Assembly (NCBI GenBank): GCA_902788575.1
Contig: CADAKY010000001.1
Coordinates: 1 to 64,000 of the forward strand
Length of the DNA stretch: 64,000 nucleotides
Source of the DNA: an uncultured bacterium
Lineage (GTDB): Bacteria; Cyanobacteriota; Vampirovibrionia; Gastranaerophilales; Gastranaerophilaceae
Direction: 5' to 3'
Made by a program: the position numbers and the translations under genes
Shown: piece after piece, positions 8,549-18,158 of the stretch
Layout: every line of letters begins with the position of its first letter
How positions within the stretch are numbered: position 1 is the first letter of the stretch
The notes under the pieces: generated by a model
What the model was told of the DNA's origin: nothing
Seen by the model: the letters and a program-made list of their open reading frames with translations, nothing else
Databases searched by the model: none

Positions 8549-8560
8549 TTAAAACCTTTT

Positions 8561-9430
8561 CTAAAATAATTTGTCTACAATATCTCCGCCGTTATTTTTG
8601 CCAATGTTTTCATTAAGCTTGTTAAGACTGTACAAAATGTTTTCCATATAAGGTACTGTTGTTTTTGTAAGGCTTGACGCTACTGCATTAGCAAGGTCTT
8701 CGGGAAGAGTTTTTAGCAGTTTTTCATTTTTGATATTTTGTGTTTTTGATTCTGTTACAAGGTCAATAAGGAATTTTTCGCTCGTTACAACATCAAAAAT
8801 TCTTATGAATTCTTTTTGGATTGCAAGATAGTATTTTTTGCACATTCTGTTATATAGAGTTTTTTCGATTAGCATAAACAGAAGAGAAAAGCCTACTGCA
8901 AACACTGAGCATAGTGCAGCTATTTGAATATTTGCAATCAATTCATTCAGAGAGTTCCCGACTTCCGTATCAACAGCGAGATTGACTGCAGAAAAAGCAA
9001 CAGCCATTTTCATAAAAGTAAAAAACGGACCTAATCCTGTTAATATTGTAGGAATAATTTGTATAAATTTATGATTGATTTTTGAAAATATGAGCGTTTC
9101 TTCATTGAAAAAATATGACGCATCAACAGTCAGGCAAATATCGTTAGACTTTGCATTCTGAGCGGTTATATATAATTTTTCGGGATAAATCAGAGCTTTT
9201 TTAAAATCTTCCCATATTGTAGAAGTATAACTGTCGGAATTCATAAATTCATCGAGTTCATTAAATCGGTATGAAAGTTCTTTTTTGCTTATTCCTGCAA
9301 GAAAATCGAATACGGATTTAAGGTGTTGTTCAACTTTTGCATAATTTCTTACGACCAATAGTATAAAAAACAAGAAGCTTGCAGTAATAATTAATATTGC
9401 AGGTTCTAACAGTATTTTTGTAAAACTCAT
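8561..9430 (-). CDS. ZorA/MotA-like proton channel subunit, short tail
   Basis: 289 residues. One N-terminal membrane helix (about 10-28), a cytoplasmic segment, then two helices (about 123-148 and 165-188) with LTGLGPFFTFM, the MotA/ExbB-type channel motif as found in ZorA. The region after the last helix is only about 100 residues, whereas Zorya ZorA proteins carry a long helical tail of several hundred residues. AGGAGG precedes the ATG. It heads a two-gene unit with the ZorB-like gene and is divergent from the 1095-residue gene at 9489. Alternatives are an ExbB/TolQ-type energiser, but the MotB-like partner argues against that. Confidence 0.78.
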   Translation of the reverse strand: MSFTKILLEPAILIITASFLFFILLVVRNYAKVEQHLKSVFDFLAGISKKELSYRFNELDEFMNSDSYTSTIWEDFKKALIYPEKLYITAQNAKSNDICLTVDASYFFNEETLIFSKINHKFIQIIPTILTGLGPFFTFMKMAVAFSAVNLAVDTEVGNSLNELIANIQIAALCSVFAVGFSLLFMLIEKTLYNRMCKKYYLAIQKEFIRIFDVVTSEKFLIDLVTESKTQNIKNEKLLKTLPEDLANAVASSLTKTTVPYMENILYSLNKLNENIGKNNGGDIVDKLF

Positions 9431-9475
9431 CTTTTCCCCTCCTTATAAAGTATAGCATAATACTCCGTTTTAGAC

Positions 9476-9481
9476 TATAAT
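9476..9481 (+). promoter_or_regulatory. -10 box of a leaderless transcript
   Basis: TATAAT ends 7 bases before the ATG at 9489, and no Shine-Dalgarno sequence lies between. Transcription would start at or next to the ATG. The site lies in the 58-base space shared with the divergent ZorA-like gene. Confidence 0.55.
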
Positions 9482-9488
9482 TTTCTGT

Positions 9489-12400
9489 ATGGAATGTCCA
9501 AAATGCCATAAAATAATTGCTGATAATTTAACGGCGTGTCCGCACTGTCATAAGGTGCTTTCACTGGTGTGTCCTAATTGTCATACAATAGGTCAGAATC
9601 CTGTTTGTCAGAATTGCGGATATATCATTTTGGAAAAATGTTCAAAATGCGGAAAGACTGTTTCTACAAGCGTTCAGAATTGTAAATGCGGTTTTCCGAC
9701 TAAAACGAGTGTTGCATATAAAGAATGCGAGTCTGATGAATTTGCATCAATTTCAGTTACGGTAGCTTCTTTAAAAGCAATCCGCCGTCATCTTGCTTCT
9801 GCGGAATTGTTCGCAAAATTTAAGACAAAACTGAAAAACATGCTTTCCGCTCAATTCAGAAATATAGAAGGAAATATTATAACGTATGGTGACACTTACG
9901 TTATTAATATGAATAAAGAGCTTTCTTTTCCGACTTCTGCCGATAAAGCGGTCAGAATTGCGCTTAAGCTCGTGAATGCCTGTTCTGAATTAAACCTGAA
10001 AGTTCAGGAAGAATTGGGTACTCCGTTAAAGCTCACTATTAAAATTATAAAGAAAAATGCCGAGGAACTGCTTGAAAACAAAACATATCAAACAAATGTA
10101 AAACCTTTGACAATATCAAAAAATGAAAAAAAATATTTGAAGGGCAGTCAGATTATAATTGACGAATTTGTGCAGGATGCAATAGGCAAAGATTACAAAA
10201 CGGATTCGCTTTATACAGTGGAAGAAAACGGTTTATCTGTTGTTTTTTATGAGATTAAATTGGACAATTATATACTTCCTCCCGATAAAGAAGAAGATAT
10301 TCCGGTCGAAGAGCTTCCGGCTGCAGTTGAAAATAATGTTTCTGAAAAAAAGGAAGAGGAAGGACTTTACGATTTTAAGATATTTAATATTAATGCAAAA
10401 TGTAATTTTGAAAAAACTTCCAATATTTTATCAAAACTCGGAACAAATAAAATTCTTGCAATAAGAGCTGACAAAACACTTCAACCCAGAACCTCGGAAA
10501 TTGTTGATTTTTATAAAAAGCAAGACAAAAGAGTTATCAGAATTTTTTGTTCGGAAGAAACGGCATACAGACCTTGGAGTTTAATGTGTGAAATATATAG
10601 ACAGTATTTTGGTTTGTCATTCCATAATTCTCTGATACCAAAAGATTTTAAGCCAAAAGCATTTCCTGAGCTTGCAAAATTGATATTTAATAATGTTCGT
10701 CAATCTTCTACGCCTGAAGACGCAAGGTTTGCATATATGGATGATTTTGTAAGGTTTTTGTCTGTTTTAAAAGATGTTGTAATTATTATTGAAGGATTTG
10801 AATATATTGATGATACTTCGCTTCAAACAATCGAACTTTATTTTGACAATTACAAGAAAATAAATAACAACTTTATTTTTGTTACAGATGAAAATACCGC
10901 TGTCCATTCAAAGATTAAAACCCTTTTGAGAACGCCTGTTTATACGGAAATAAGACCGGAAAGAAACAAAATGGAGGATTTTGTTTCAGAGATAAAAGAA
11001 GATGCTTCTGATTTTATAACCTCTTTCTATTATGAAAAAATTAAAAGCAACTTTGGAGGTTCAAAAATATACTTTGATACTGCAATTGAGTATCTGAAAG
11101 AAAAAGATGTATTGATTTCTTTTGAAGGCAGGCTTCTTGTAAAAAATAATGATTCAGTATTTATTCCGGCTGAGATAGAAGACTTAATCAAAACAAGATT
11201 AAAATTGATGAGTAAAAATACAGATGCATCAATGATTCTCGCGTACTTAGCTCTGATTAATCCGCGCATGGATTATGAACTTTTGGAAAAACTTGAGGTT
11301 AAAGAGGTTCAGAAAAATGTAAATTATCTTGTTAATACCGGATTTGTATACAAAGAGAATAATTTTGTATACTTAAATAATCCTGATTTATTTAAGCCGG
11401 TAATTCTTTCCGGCATGAAGAAGAATGTAATTGAATTTTTAGCAAAAAATATTCTTGCTAAGATAGGAAAAGGATTAGACAGTACAACAACATTGCTTTT
11501 AATGGGCAAACTTGCACTTTATAAAGATGAATATCTTTTGCTATGGAAAAATTCGGAATTTGCAATAAGCACAGGTGACTATGACGCTTATTTAAAGAAT
11601 TCTTTCGGATTTATGACTTTGCTTGAATACATAAAAGGAAATATCAGTGAAGAAGATATAGAAGAACACAAAAAACAGGTTTATCACAATATTCTGATGT
11701 CCCTGTACGCGTATTCTCCGGAAAAAATATATGATATTGAGCAAATTCTGTTGAATGATGCTATCGAAAAAGAAGATAAAGAAAATACCGTAAAACTTTC
11801 TAATCTTATGCTTCAAGGTGCATTAATCAGCGGTAAATACGGAGATGCTTTGGGACTTTTGAATAATATACTGAGAAATATGCCAAATCCAAAGCTCATA
11901 GTGGATGGCGTTATTAATACAAAATTCCTGTTGTTATCTCTTGTAAATATAGAAATCCTTTTTAATGTCGGTGATTTCAAAACTTGTATTGATATATCGA
12001 ACGAACTCTTATCCGTTTTGTCTCCGGAAATTCTGGAAAAAATTAAGCCCGCAAGCTTCTCTATGAATCTTTTTGTCGGACACCTGACTGATACCCTCAG
12101 ACTTGGTGCAATCGGGTATATTCTGTCTCTTGATGACGGCTTGGATACATATCTGGATAAAATAAAAACCGCACTGGCGGAGGACTTGCCGGACAGAGAT
12201 ACTTTAATTTGCGTGAAAAACTTTTTATCGGGAGAAGATGTATCTTTGAAGGATGTTGAAAATCTGACACCGTTTTCAAAGATTTTATACCTTATTATAG
12301 AAGAATTCTCTGAGGAGAATATTAATTATGCTGATTTTGCTCAGAATATTTATCAGGCAAAATTACTTGCTTCCGATGTAAGTCAGCCGTTTTTGGAAAC

Positions 12401-12776
12401 TTTATGTGAATTATTTATTTCATACGCTTATCAAAAGGCAGGTGTATATAAGAAGGCAGAAAGTATTTATAAAGATATAAGAGAAAAAGCTGAAAATTCA
12501 TCAAACATAAATATAATGCTTCTTGCCAGATATTTTATGTCTGCTTTGAAAATTGAAAAAGGAGAAGTTGAGGGCGGAATGCTTATTATAAATGATACGC
12601 TTGCGTTCATAAGAGATAACGCAGAACAGGAAATTCTTGTTTCCGCTCTTTTGAAAAAGTTACTCATAGATACTGCAGAAAAAGAAAATCTGTCATTTAT
12701 AGATTTGGAAACAGAGAACCGGAGATTGCTTCAGCTTGCGCCGGACGGCAAACTTAAAAGATTCGGAATCGGCTGA
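9489..12776 (+). CDS. Zinc-ribbon / degenerate cyclase / degenerate STAND ATPase / helical repeat protein
   Basis: 1095 residues, cytoplasmic. Twelve cysteines in pairs (C3-C6, C17-C20, C28-C31, C40-C43, C51-C54, C65-C67) form about three zinc ribbons. Residues 85-190 follow the pattern of a class III nucleotide cyclase, with YGDTY at 133-137, but the first metal Asp is lost (TVASL at 91-95). Residues 300-480 look like a STAND-type ATPase: VVIIIEGFEYID (430-441) stands at Walker B, yet the expected P-loop near 320-335 lacks GxxxxGK(S/T). The rest is alpha-helical and TPR-like. Intact relatives are known as zinc ribbon-cyclase-AAA-TPR regulators. It is divergent from the ZorAB-like pair. Confidence 0.8.
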   Translation: MECPKCHKIIADNLTACPHCHKVLSLVCPNCHTIGQNPVCQNCGYIILEKCSKCGKTVSTSVQNCKCGFPTKTSVAYKECESDEFASISVTVASLKAIRRHLASAELFAKFKTKLKNMLSAQFRNIEGNIITYGDTYVINMNKELSFPTSADKAVRIALKLVNACSELNLKVQEELGTPLKLTIKIIKKNAEELLENKTYQTNVKPLTISKNEKKYLKGSQIIIDEFVQDAIGKDYKTDSLYTVEENGLSVVFYEIKLDNYILPPDKEEDIPVEELPAAVENNVSEKKEEEGLYDFKIFNINAKCNFEKTSNILSKLGTNKILAIRADKTLQPRTSEIVDFYKKQDKRVIRIFCSEETAYRPWSLMCEIYRQYFGLSFHNSLIPKDFKPKAFPELAKLIFNNVRQSSTPEDARFAYMDDFVRFLSVLKDVVIIIEGFEYIDDTSLQTIELYFDNYKKINNNFIFVTDENTAVHSKIKTLLRTPVYTEIRPERNKMEDFVSEIKEDASDFITSFYYEKIKSNFGGSKIYFDTAIEYLKEKDVLISFEGRLLVKNNDSVFIPAEIEDLIKTRLKLMSKNTDASMILAYLALINPRMDYELLEKLEVKEVQKNVNYLVNTGFVYKENNFVYLNNPDLFKPVILSGMKKNVIEFLAKNILAKIGKGLDSTTTLLLMGKLALYKDEYLLLWKNSEFAISTGDYDAYLKNSFGFMTLLEYIKGNISEEDIEEHKKQVYHNILMSLYAYSPEKIYDIEQILLNDAIEKEDKENTVKLSNLMLQGALISGKYGDALGLLNNILRNMPNPKLIVDGVINTKFLLLSLVNIEILFNVGDFKTCIDISNELLSVLSPEILEKIKPASFSMNLFVGHLTDTLRLGAIGYILSLDDGLDTYLDKIKTALAEDLPDRDTLICVKNFLSGEDVSLKDVENLTPFSKILYLIIEEFSEENINYADFAQNIYQAKLLASDVSQPFLETLCELFISYAYQKAGVYKKAESIYKDIREKAENSSNINIMLLARYFMSALKIEKGEVEGGMLIINDTLAFIRDNAEQEILVSALLKKLLIDTAEKENLSFIDLETENRRLLQLAPDGKLKRFGIG

Positions 12777-12779
12777 TTG

Positions 12780-14540
12780 TTATGCAGCTCTTTTTTCTTC
12801 CTGTCTTTTAACTTCTTCTTTTTGTTCTCTTGTTGCACCTGTATTTTCAAGGTCTTCGCTCTTTAAGAACTTTTTCTTTGCCAAAAATCTGATTACAGAA
12901 CCTGCAAGTCCTTTTTTAAAGATGTATTTTTGATAAGTTTTTGACATTGTTCCGAGTTTATCTGTTACCCATTGTTTTGCACTGCCGGATAAATCTTTGT
13001 ATTTTTTAAGAGCCATACATACGGCTTCCGTTGTAGATTTAAATACACCGGTTTTAATATCTTCTTCTATATCACCTGCGGTTTTACCTGCGAAAGAGAC
13101 ACTTTTTTCTTCTTTTGTTACAGATTTTTCTACTGTAAAAGTTTGTTTTTCTTCTGTACCGTATTGCTGGTATAATTCTTTTATAGCTGCTAAAGGATTT
13201 TCAACTAACCGAGATTGCTGGTTATTAGCTAATTCTGTTGGGTTAAGTCCAATTCCGTCACTTGATTGTGCTGTTTTTTCTTCTGCGTTTTGATAAGCTT
13301 CAGTGTTTCCGGAATACTCTCCTTTGGTAAGTTTGTCCATATATGAAGTTAAATCTTCCTGCGAGAGCTCTAATTCACTGTGATTTTGCAAATATTGCTC
13401 TAATCTTTTATGAATATCTGACAAAGAATAAGAATCAAATAATCTGTTGAAAAATTCTTCATTTTCTGCAGACATTGACTGTTTTGTAAGATTTCCCCCG
13501 ATTATCAAACCGCTAACCATTGTATGCAGATTGCTGAGTATATGGAATTTTTCAATTTCATCAGATGAAAGACCCAGTTCATTAGCAAGAACTTCATCCG
13601 TAATATCATTATCAGGGTTTTGCTGTTTATATTCCTGAATTTTTTTGAAAAGTTCACCGTATTGTGATTTTAATTCATCAACTTTTATCAATACGCCTTT
13701 AATAATATCCTGAAATTTTTCAGGATGATTCGTTATACAATCTTTTAAAGCTGTTGTAAATTCATCCAAATTAATACCAAGTTTATTTAAATCTTCTTTG
13801 GAAAGTTTATCAATAAATTCTTGTAATTTTTGCGGTGTAACATAACTTGTCAAAAATTCGGCTATAGCTTGTTGCACCATTTTATTTTCGGCAAGAACTT
13901 TTTTTACTGCATCCCAAACAACAGCTCTGTCCTCATCACTGGTTCCGGCTATTAATTGTTGTAAAATTTGTTCTTTTTCTTTGACATTAAGTCCTTCTTT
14001 TTTTATTTTATCTACAAAAGAAGTTACAAATTTTGTTACGGCATCTTCAAGAACTTTTGGGTCAATATCTTTAGCACATTTTGCATTTTTTAGGGCAGAT
14101 TCAGACAAGAAACCTTTTTGAACAAGCATAGCGATTAACCCTTTGTTCAAAAAGTTGTAAACATCAACTCCGTCTTTAATGCCGGCTTTAAGTTTTTCCA
14201 AATCTACTTTGCCGTCTACAACAGAAGCGTCCAGTTTTTCTTTTACAAATTTTACAAATTTTTGAATTTTTTCTTCTGTAAGTTCTTCTGTTTTTACTTT
14301 ATCCAGTTTTAATTCTTTCTGAATAGTCAGTAAATTCTCAAATGTTATACCTTCATATTTGTTCAGCAGAGCTTTTACTTCTGTTTCAAGTTTTTGATAT
14401 AAGCTCGCTTGCGCATCATTTTGCACAGGTGTTTTTCCTTCGGTAAAAATTGAAGTAGTGTTATTGTTCTTCTGTACTGCCTGAGCGCTGCTTACAGAAG
14501 GATTTATTCTTGTATTGTAATTATTTGATACTGATACCAT
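12780..14540 (-). CDS. Large helical protein of unknown family
   Basis: 586 residues, Lys/Glu/Leu-rich and predicted almost wholly helical, with no signal peptide. The Asn/Ser-rich N-terminus (NNYNTRINPSVSS) looks disordered. A basic helical segment near 530-560 is followed by a charged tail. I do not recognise a domain. The ATG follows an AGGTG site. It converges on the 9489 gene with only 3 bases between them and no terminator. Its style (disordered N-terminus, long helical body) recurs in the 764-residue gene at 28387, which hints at a lineage-specific class. Confidence 0.8.
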   Translation of the reverse strand: MVSVSNNYNTRINPSVSSAQAVQKNNNTTSIFTEGKTPVQNDAQASLYQKLETEVKALLNKYEGITFENLLTIQKELKLDKVKTEELTEEKIQKFVKFVKEKLDASVVDGKVDLEKLKAGIKDGVDVYNFLNKGLIAMLVQKGFLSESALKNAKCAKDIDPKVLEDAVTKFVTSFVDKIKKEGLNVKEKEQILQQLIAGTSDEDRAVVWDAVKKVLAENKMVQQAIAEFLTSYVTPQKLQEFIDKLSKEDLNKLGINLDEFTTALKDCITNHPEKFQDIIKGVLIKVDELKSQYGELFKKIQEYKQQNPDNDITDEVLANELGLSSDEIEKFHILSNLHTMVSGLIIGGNLTKQSMSAENEEFFNRLFDSYSLSDIHKRLEQYLQNHSELELSQEDLTSYMDKLTKGEYSGNTEAYQNAEEKTAQSSDGIGLNPTELANNQQSRLVENPLAAIKELYQQYGTEEKQTFTVEKSVTKEEKSVSFAGKTAGDIEEDIKTGVFKSTTEAVCMALKKYKDLSGSAKQWVTDKLGTMSKTYQKYIFKKGLAGSVIRFLAKKKFLKSEDLENTGATREQKEEVKRQEEKRAA

Positions 14541-14718
14541 CTTAACACCTCATGTTTATAAAGTTTTTCGACGTAATTCAATTTCAGTCAAATAAAAAAG
14601 TGTTACAAAACTTTACAAAGTTTCTGCAAACAATAATTTTTTGCTAATTATTAAATTTTTCTAAAGCCTTCTTTTTTATGATAAAATGAAATAAGGGTTT
14701 ACAGTAGAGGGAAATTGA

Positions 14719-16554
14719 ATGAAATTATCAAATACACAAGCAGAAAATTCTTTTAAATACGGATGGTTGTTATCAAGAGTTTGGCCATATATCAAACCAT
14801 ATCTTTTCAGAATATTTTTAGGTTTTATGATAGCGATTCCGCTGGGGCTGCTGGATGGTGTAACAGCGTTTGCACTAAAACCGTATATGGACTATGTTAT
14901 CGGTGGGAAGTCACTTGATTTCACTTTATTCCACCACGAATTTTCAATATCAAGTCTGCAAATGTCATTTATATTACCTATAGGTGTTGTATTATTTGCA
15001 GGTTTTCAGGGTGTATTAAGATATTTAAATTCATATATTTCAACATGGACAAGTCAAAGAATCACCAATGACATTAAAATAGATTTGTTCCACCGTTTAG
15101 TACATATGCATCCGCAATTTTTTGATGAAAATACTTCCGGTGTAATCATACAAAGGTACATGTCTGACCCCGGAACCGCTTCTGCCGGCATAGTAGACCA
15201 GATTAAAACAATTACAACCAGTGTATTTGGTGCATTAGGACTTATTGCAGTTATGTTATACAGTTCATGGCAATTGGCTGTAATTGGCGTTGTTGTTTTA
15301 TGTGTAGCATTTGTTCCGGTTGCACTAATAAGAAAACGCATAAAAGCCGCTTCCAACAAAAATATGGTAATAAGCGGTAATATTACCACTAACATAAATG
15401 AAACCTATTCCGGAAACAAAGTTATGGCAGCGTATCAACTTTGTGACAGACAAGAAAAAGATTTTACAAAGCAAACCTGGGATTCATTCAATGTTAATAT
15501 GTCGCTGACAAAACGTTCAGCATGGATGTCACCATTGATGTATTTAATAGCGTCATTCGGTATCGCAACAGTTCTGGGATACGGTACATATTTGATTAAT
15601 TCCGGTATGATGACCGCAGGTTCTTTTGCCTCATTTGTTACATCATTATTATTACTTTATAAACCGGTTAAAACATTAGGCAACACTCTTACCAGCATCC
15701 AGAACCTGTTTGTAGCTCTGGGACGTGTATTTGAATTATTTGACCTGAAATCGGAAATTGTAGACAAAAAAGATGCAATTGAATTAAAAAGTTTCAATAA
15801 TAATATAAGATTTGAAAATGTGAATTTTGAATATATTCCTGAGCATCCTGTATTAAAAAATTTAAACCTCACAGTTCCAAAGAATCAAACCTTAGCAATT
15901 GTAGGAAATTCAGGCGGCGGAAAATCAACTTTAGTCAATCTTTTACCGAGATTTTATGATATTCAGTCAGGTTCAATAAAAATTGATGATATTGATATAA
16001 GAGATTTAAAACTGGACTCATTAAGAAAAAATATTTCAATGGTTTTTCAGGACAATTTCCTTTATTCCGGCACCATTCGTGAAAATATTATGATGGGAAA
16101 TCCGAATGCTACAGAAGAAGAGCTCAGAAAAGCTATCGAATCGGCTCATTTGGAAGAAATGGTTGCTGATTTACCCAATGGTTTGGATACATACATAGGT
16201 GAAAGAGGTACAACTCTTTCCGGCGGACAAAGACAGCGTGTTGCTATTGCAAGGGCTATGCTTAGAAATGCGCCTATTGTAATTTTAGATGAAGCAACAT
16301 CCGCTTTGGACAACGAATCAGAAGCTATAGTACAAAAAGCTATGGATAACTTGATGATAAACAGAACTGTTTTTATCATTGCTCACAGATTATCAACAAT
16401 CAAAAATGCTGATAGAATTGCTGTAATTAATGAAGGTGAACTTGTAGAACTCGGTACACATGAAGAATTGATGCAAATTCAGGACGGACACTACAGAACA
16501 TTGTACGAAATGCAGTTTAAAAAACAAGAATCGCAAATGATGACAGCAATATAA
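14719..16554 (+). CDS. ABC exporter, MsbA-like (lipid A flippase candidate)
   Basis: 611 residues: an N-terminal membrane domain with about six helices (25-315) fused to an ATPase. Walker A GNSGGGKST is near 396, the signature LSGGQRQR near 500 and Walker B with ILDEATSAL near 523, followed by the H-loop AHRLSTI. All catalytic motifs are intact. Half-transporters of this form dimerise and flip lipid-linked cargo such as lipid A core. KdsA in the same window makes MsbA function likely, but lipid or drug export by related proteins cannot be excluded. AGAGGG precedes the start, and TGATAAAAT lies about 30 bases further up. Confidence 0.88.
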   Translation: MKLSNTQAENSFKYGWLLSRVWPYIKPYLFRIFLGFMIAIPLGLLDGVTAFALKPYMDYVIGGKSLDFTLFHHEFSISSLQMSFILPIGVVLFAGFQGVLRYLNSYISTWTSQRITNDIKIDLFHRLVHMHPQFFDENTSGVIIQRYMSDPGTASAGIVDQIKTITTSVFGALGLIAVMLYSSWQLAVIGVVVLCVAFVPVALIRKRIKAASNKNMVISGNITTNINETYSGNKVMAAYQLCDRQEKDFTKQTWDSFNVNMSLTKRSAWMSPLMYLIASFGIATVLGYGTYLINSGMMTAGSFASFVTSLLLLYKPVKTLGNTLTSIQNLFVALGRVFELFDLKSEIVDKKDAIELKSFNNNIRFENVNFEYIPEHPVLKNLNLTVPKNQTLAIVGNSGGGKSTLVNLLPRFYDIQSGSIKIDDIDIRDLKLDSLRKNISMVFQDNFLYSGTIRENIMMGNPNATEEELRKAIESAHLEEMVADLPNGLDTYIGERGTTLSGGQRQRVAIARAMLRNAPIVILDEATSALDNESEAIVQKAMDNLMINRTVFIIAHRLSTIKNADRIAVINEGELVELGTHEELMQIQDGHYRTLYEMQFKKQESQMMTAI

Positions 16555-16622
16555 TATTTACCCTTCTTCTTTTTGTGAGATAATGAGTGGGTAAAAAGAT
16601 TTTTTATGAAAGGAATATAAAT

Positions 16623-18098
16623 ATGTCAGAAGTAAGAGTAAGAATTGCGCCTTCTCCCAGCGGAAACCTTCACATCGGAACAGCAAGAACGGCGTTATTT
16701 AATTATTTATTTGCAAAGAAAAATAACGGTAAATTCGTTTTAAGAATAGAAGATACTGATGCGGAGAGAACATCACAAGAATACGTTGATAACATTTTCG
16801 ATTCTCTGAAAGCTTTAGGTTTAAATTGGGACGAAGGTCCTGATGTAGGCGGAAACTACGGTCCCTACACACAGTCACAACGTTTTGATATTTACCCGAG
16901 ATACGTTCAACAGCTTTTAGACAGCGGATACGCTTATGAATGCTTCTGTACTCCGGAAGAACTTGAAGCGGAAAAAGAAGAAGCAACCGCTCAAAAGAAA
17001 GCTTATGTATATTCTAAAAAATGCGAAAACTTAACAGAAGAAGAAAAAGCAAAATTAAGAGCAGAAGGCAGAAAACCCGCAATAAGATTTAATATTGCAA
17101 AAGCTCAAAAAGCTTTCCACGATTCTTCAATATTGGAATTTGACGATTTGGTAAAAGGCAAACTTCACGTTGATACAAACCTTATAGGTGATTTTGTAAT
17201 TATGAAATCAAATGGCGCACCGACATACAACTTTGCGGTTGTTATTGACGATGCTTTGATGAAAATTTCACACGTTATAAGAGGTGAAGACCACATCTCT
17301 AATACATATAAACAAATTCTTATTTTTGAAGCATTAGGTTTTGAAGTTCCGAGATTCGGTCACTTGGGTATGATTCTTGCACCGGACAGAAGCAAGCTTT
17401 CTAAAAGACACGGTGCAACAGCCGTTTCTGACTTTGTTAAGCAAGGTTATTTAACAGACGCTTTGATTAACTTTGTTGCACTTCTTGGATGGGCGCCGTC
17501 TGACGGACAAGAAATCAAGACAGTTGATGAGATCGCACAAGATTTCAGAATCGGCGAAATTTCTTCTTCAAACTCAATATTTGAATACGACAAGCTCAAA
17601 TGGATGAACGGTCACTACATCAAAATGCTTCCGATTGAAGAACTCAAAGAAAGATTAAAACCATACTTAACTCAATACAATCTTGATGAATTGGGTGATG
17701 AAAAATACACAAAAATGGTTGAACTTACACGTGAACCTTTGACACTTCTTTCAGATATAACTGATGCCGTTCCGTATTTCTTCGGAAAAGATGTCACAAT
17801 CGACCCTGAAGCTCAAACAGGAACTCTTGATACAGAAGTCGCACAAAAAGTTCTTGCTGATTTTGTAACAAAAGCAAAAGATTGGGATTGGACAGAAGAA
17901 AACCTTCATGAAAAGCTCGCTGATTTCCGTGCATACTGGAAAGAAACAGACGGAATCAAGCCTAAAGTAACAATGTGGGCTGTTCGTGCAGCAATTACAG
18001 GCAGAACATGCGGAGCTGACATGGTCGGTATATTGGATATTTTGGGTAAAGAAACTTCATTATACAGAGCAAATAAAGCTTTGAAGGTTGCTGTGTAA
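16623..18098 (+). CDS. gltX: Glutamyl-tRNA synthetase
   Basis: Class I synthetase charging tRNA-Glu. The start at 16623 is chosen because AAAGG precedes it and the protein then opens MSEVRVRIAPSPSGNLHIGT as in the family; the longer GTG frame from 16587 is unlikely. Length 491. The HIGH motif is HIGTA, the KMSKS-type motif is KLSKRHG, and a zinc site is formed by CFC with a downstream YSKKC. Whether it also charges tRNA-Gln (non-discriminating) cannot be told from this window. A strong terminator follows. Confidence 0.97.
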   Translation: MSEVRVRIAPSPSGNLHIGTARTALFNYLFAKKNNGKFVLRIEDTDAERTSQEYVDNIFDSLKALGLNWDEGPDVGGNYGPYTQSQRFDIYPRYVQQLLDSGYAYECFCTPEELEAEKEEATAQKKAYVYSKKCENLTEEEKAKLRAEGRKPAIRFNIAKAQKAFHDSSILEFDDLVKGKLHVDTNLIGDFVIMKSNGAPTYNFAVVIDDALMKISHVIRGEDHISNTYKQILIFEALGFEVPRFGHLGMILAPDRSKLSKRHGATAVSDFVKQGYLTDALINFVALLGWAPSDGQEIKTVDEIAQDFRIGEISSSNSIFEYDKLKWMNGHYIKMLPIEELKERLKPYLTQYNLDELGDEKYTKMVELTREPLTLLSDITDAVPYFFGKDVTIDPEAQTGTLDTEVAQKVLADFVTKAKDWDWTEENLHEKLADFRAYWKETDGIKPKVTMWAVRAAITGRTCGADMVGILDILGKETSLYRANKALKVAV

Positions 18099-18111
18099 GA
18101 TTATTACATAT

Positions 18112-18147
18112 AAAGGCGCGGTATTTTTATAAAAATACCGCGCCTTT
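18112..18147. terminator. Bidirectional terminator
   Basis: A 17-bp perfect stem (18112-18128 with 18131-18147) including GGCGCGG, flanked by T on one side and A on the other. It sits between convergent gltX and the minus-strand gene ending at 18159 and can serve both. Confidence 0.92.
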
Positions 18148-18158
18148 TGTTCTAATAA

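Noticed and set aside
7904-9430. Flagellar MotAB stator
   Set aside because: No flagellar gene is present, the helix motif is TDLM as in ZorB, and the A subunit lacks the usual four-helix MotA layout.
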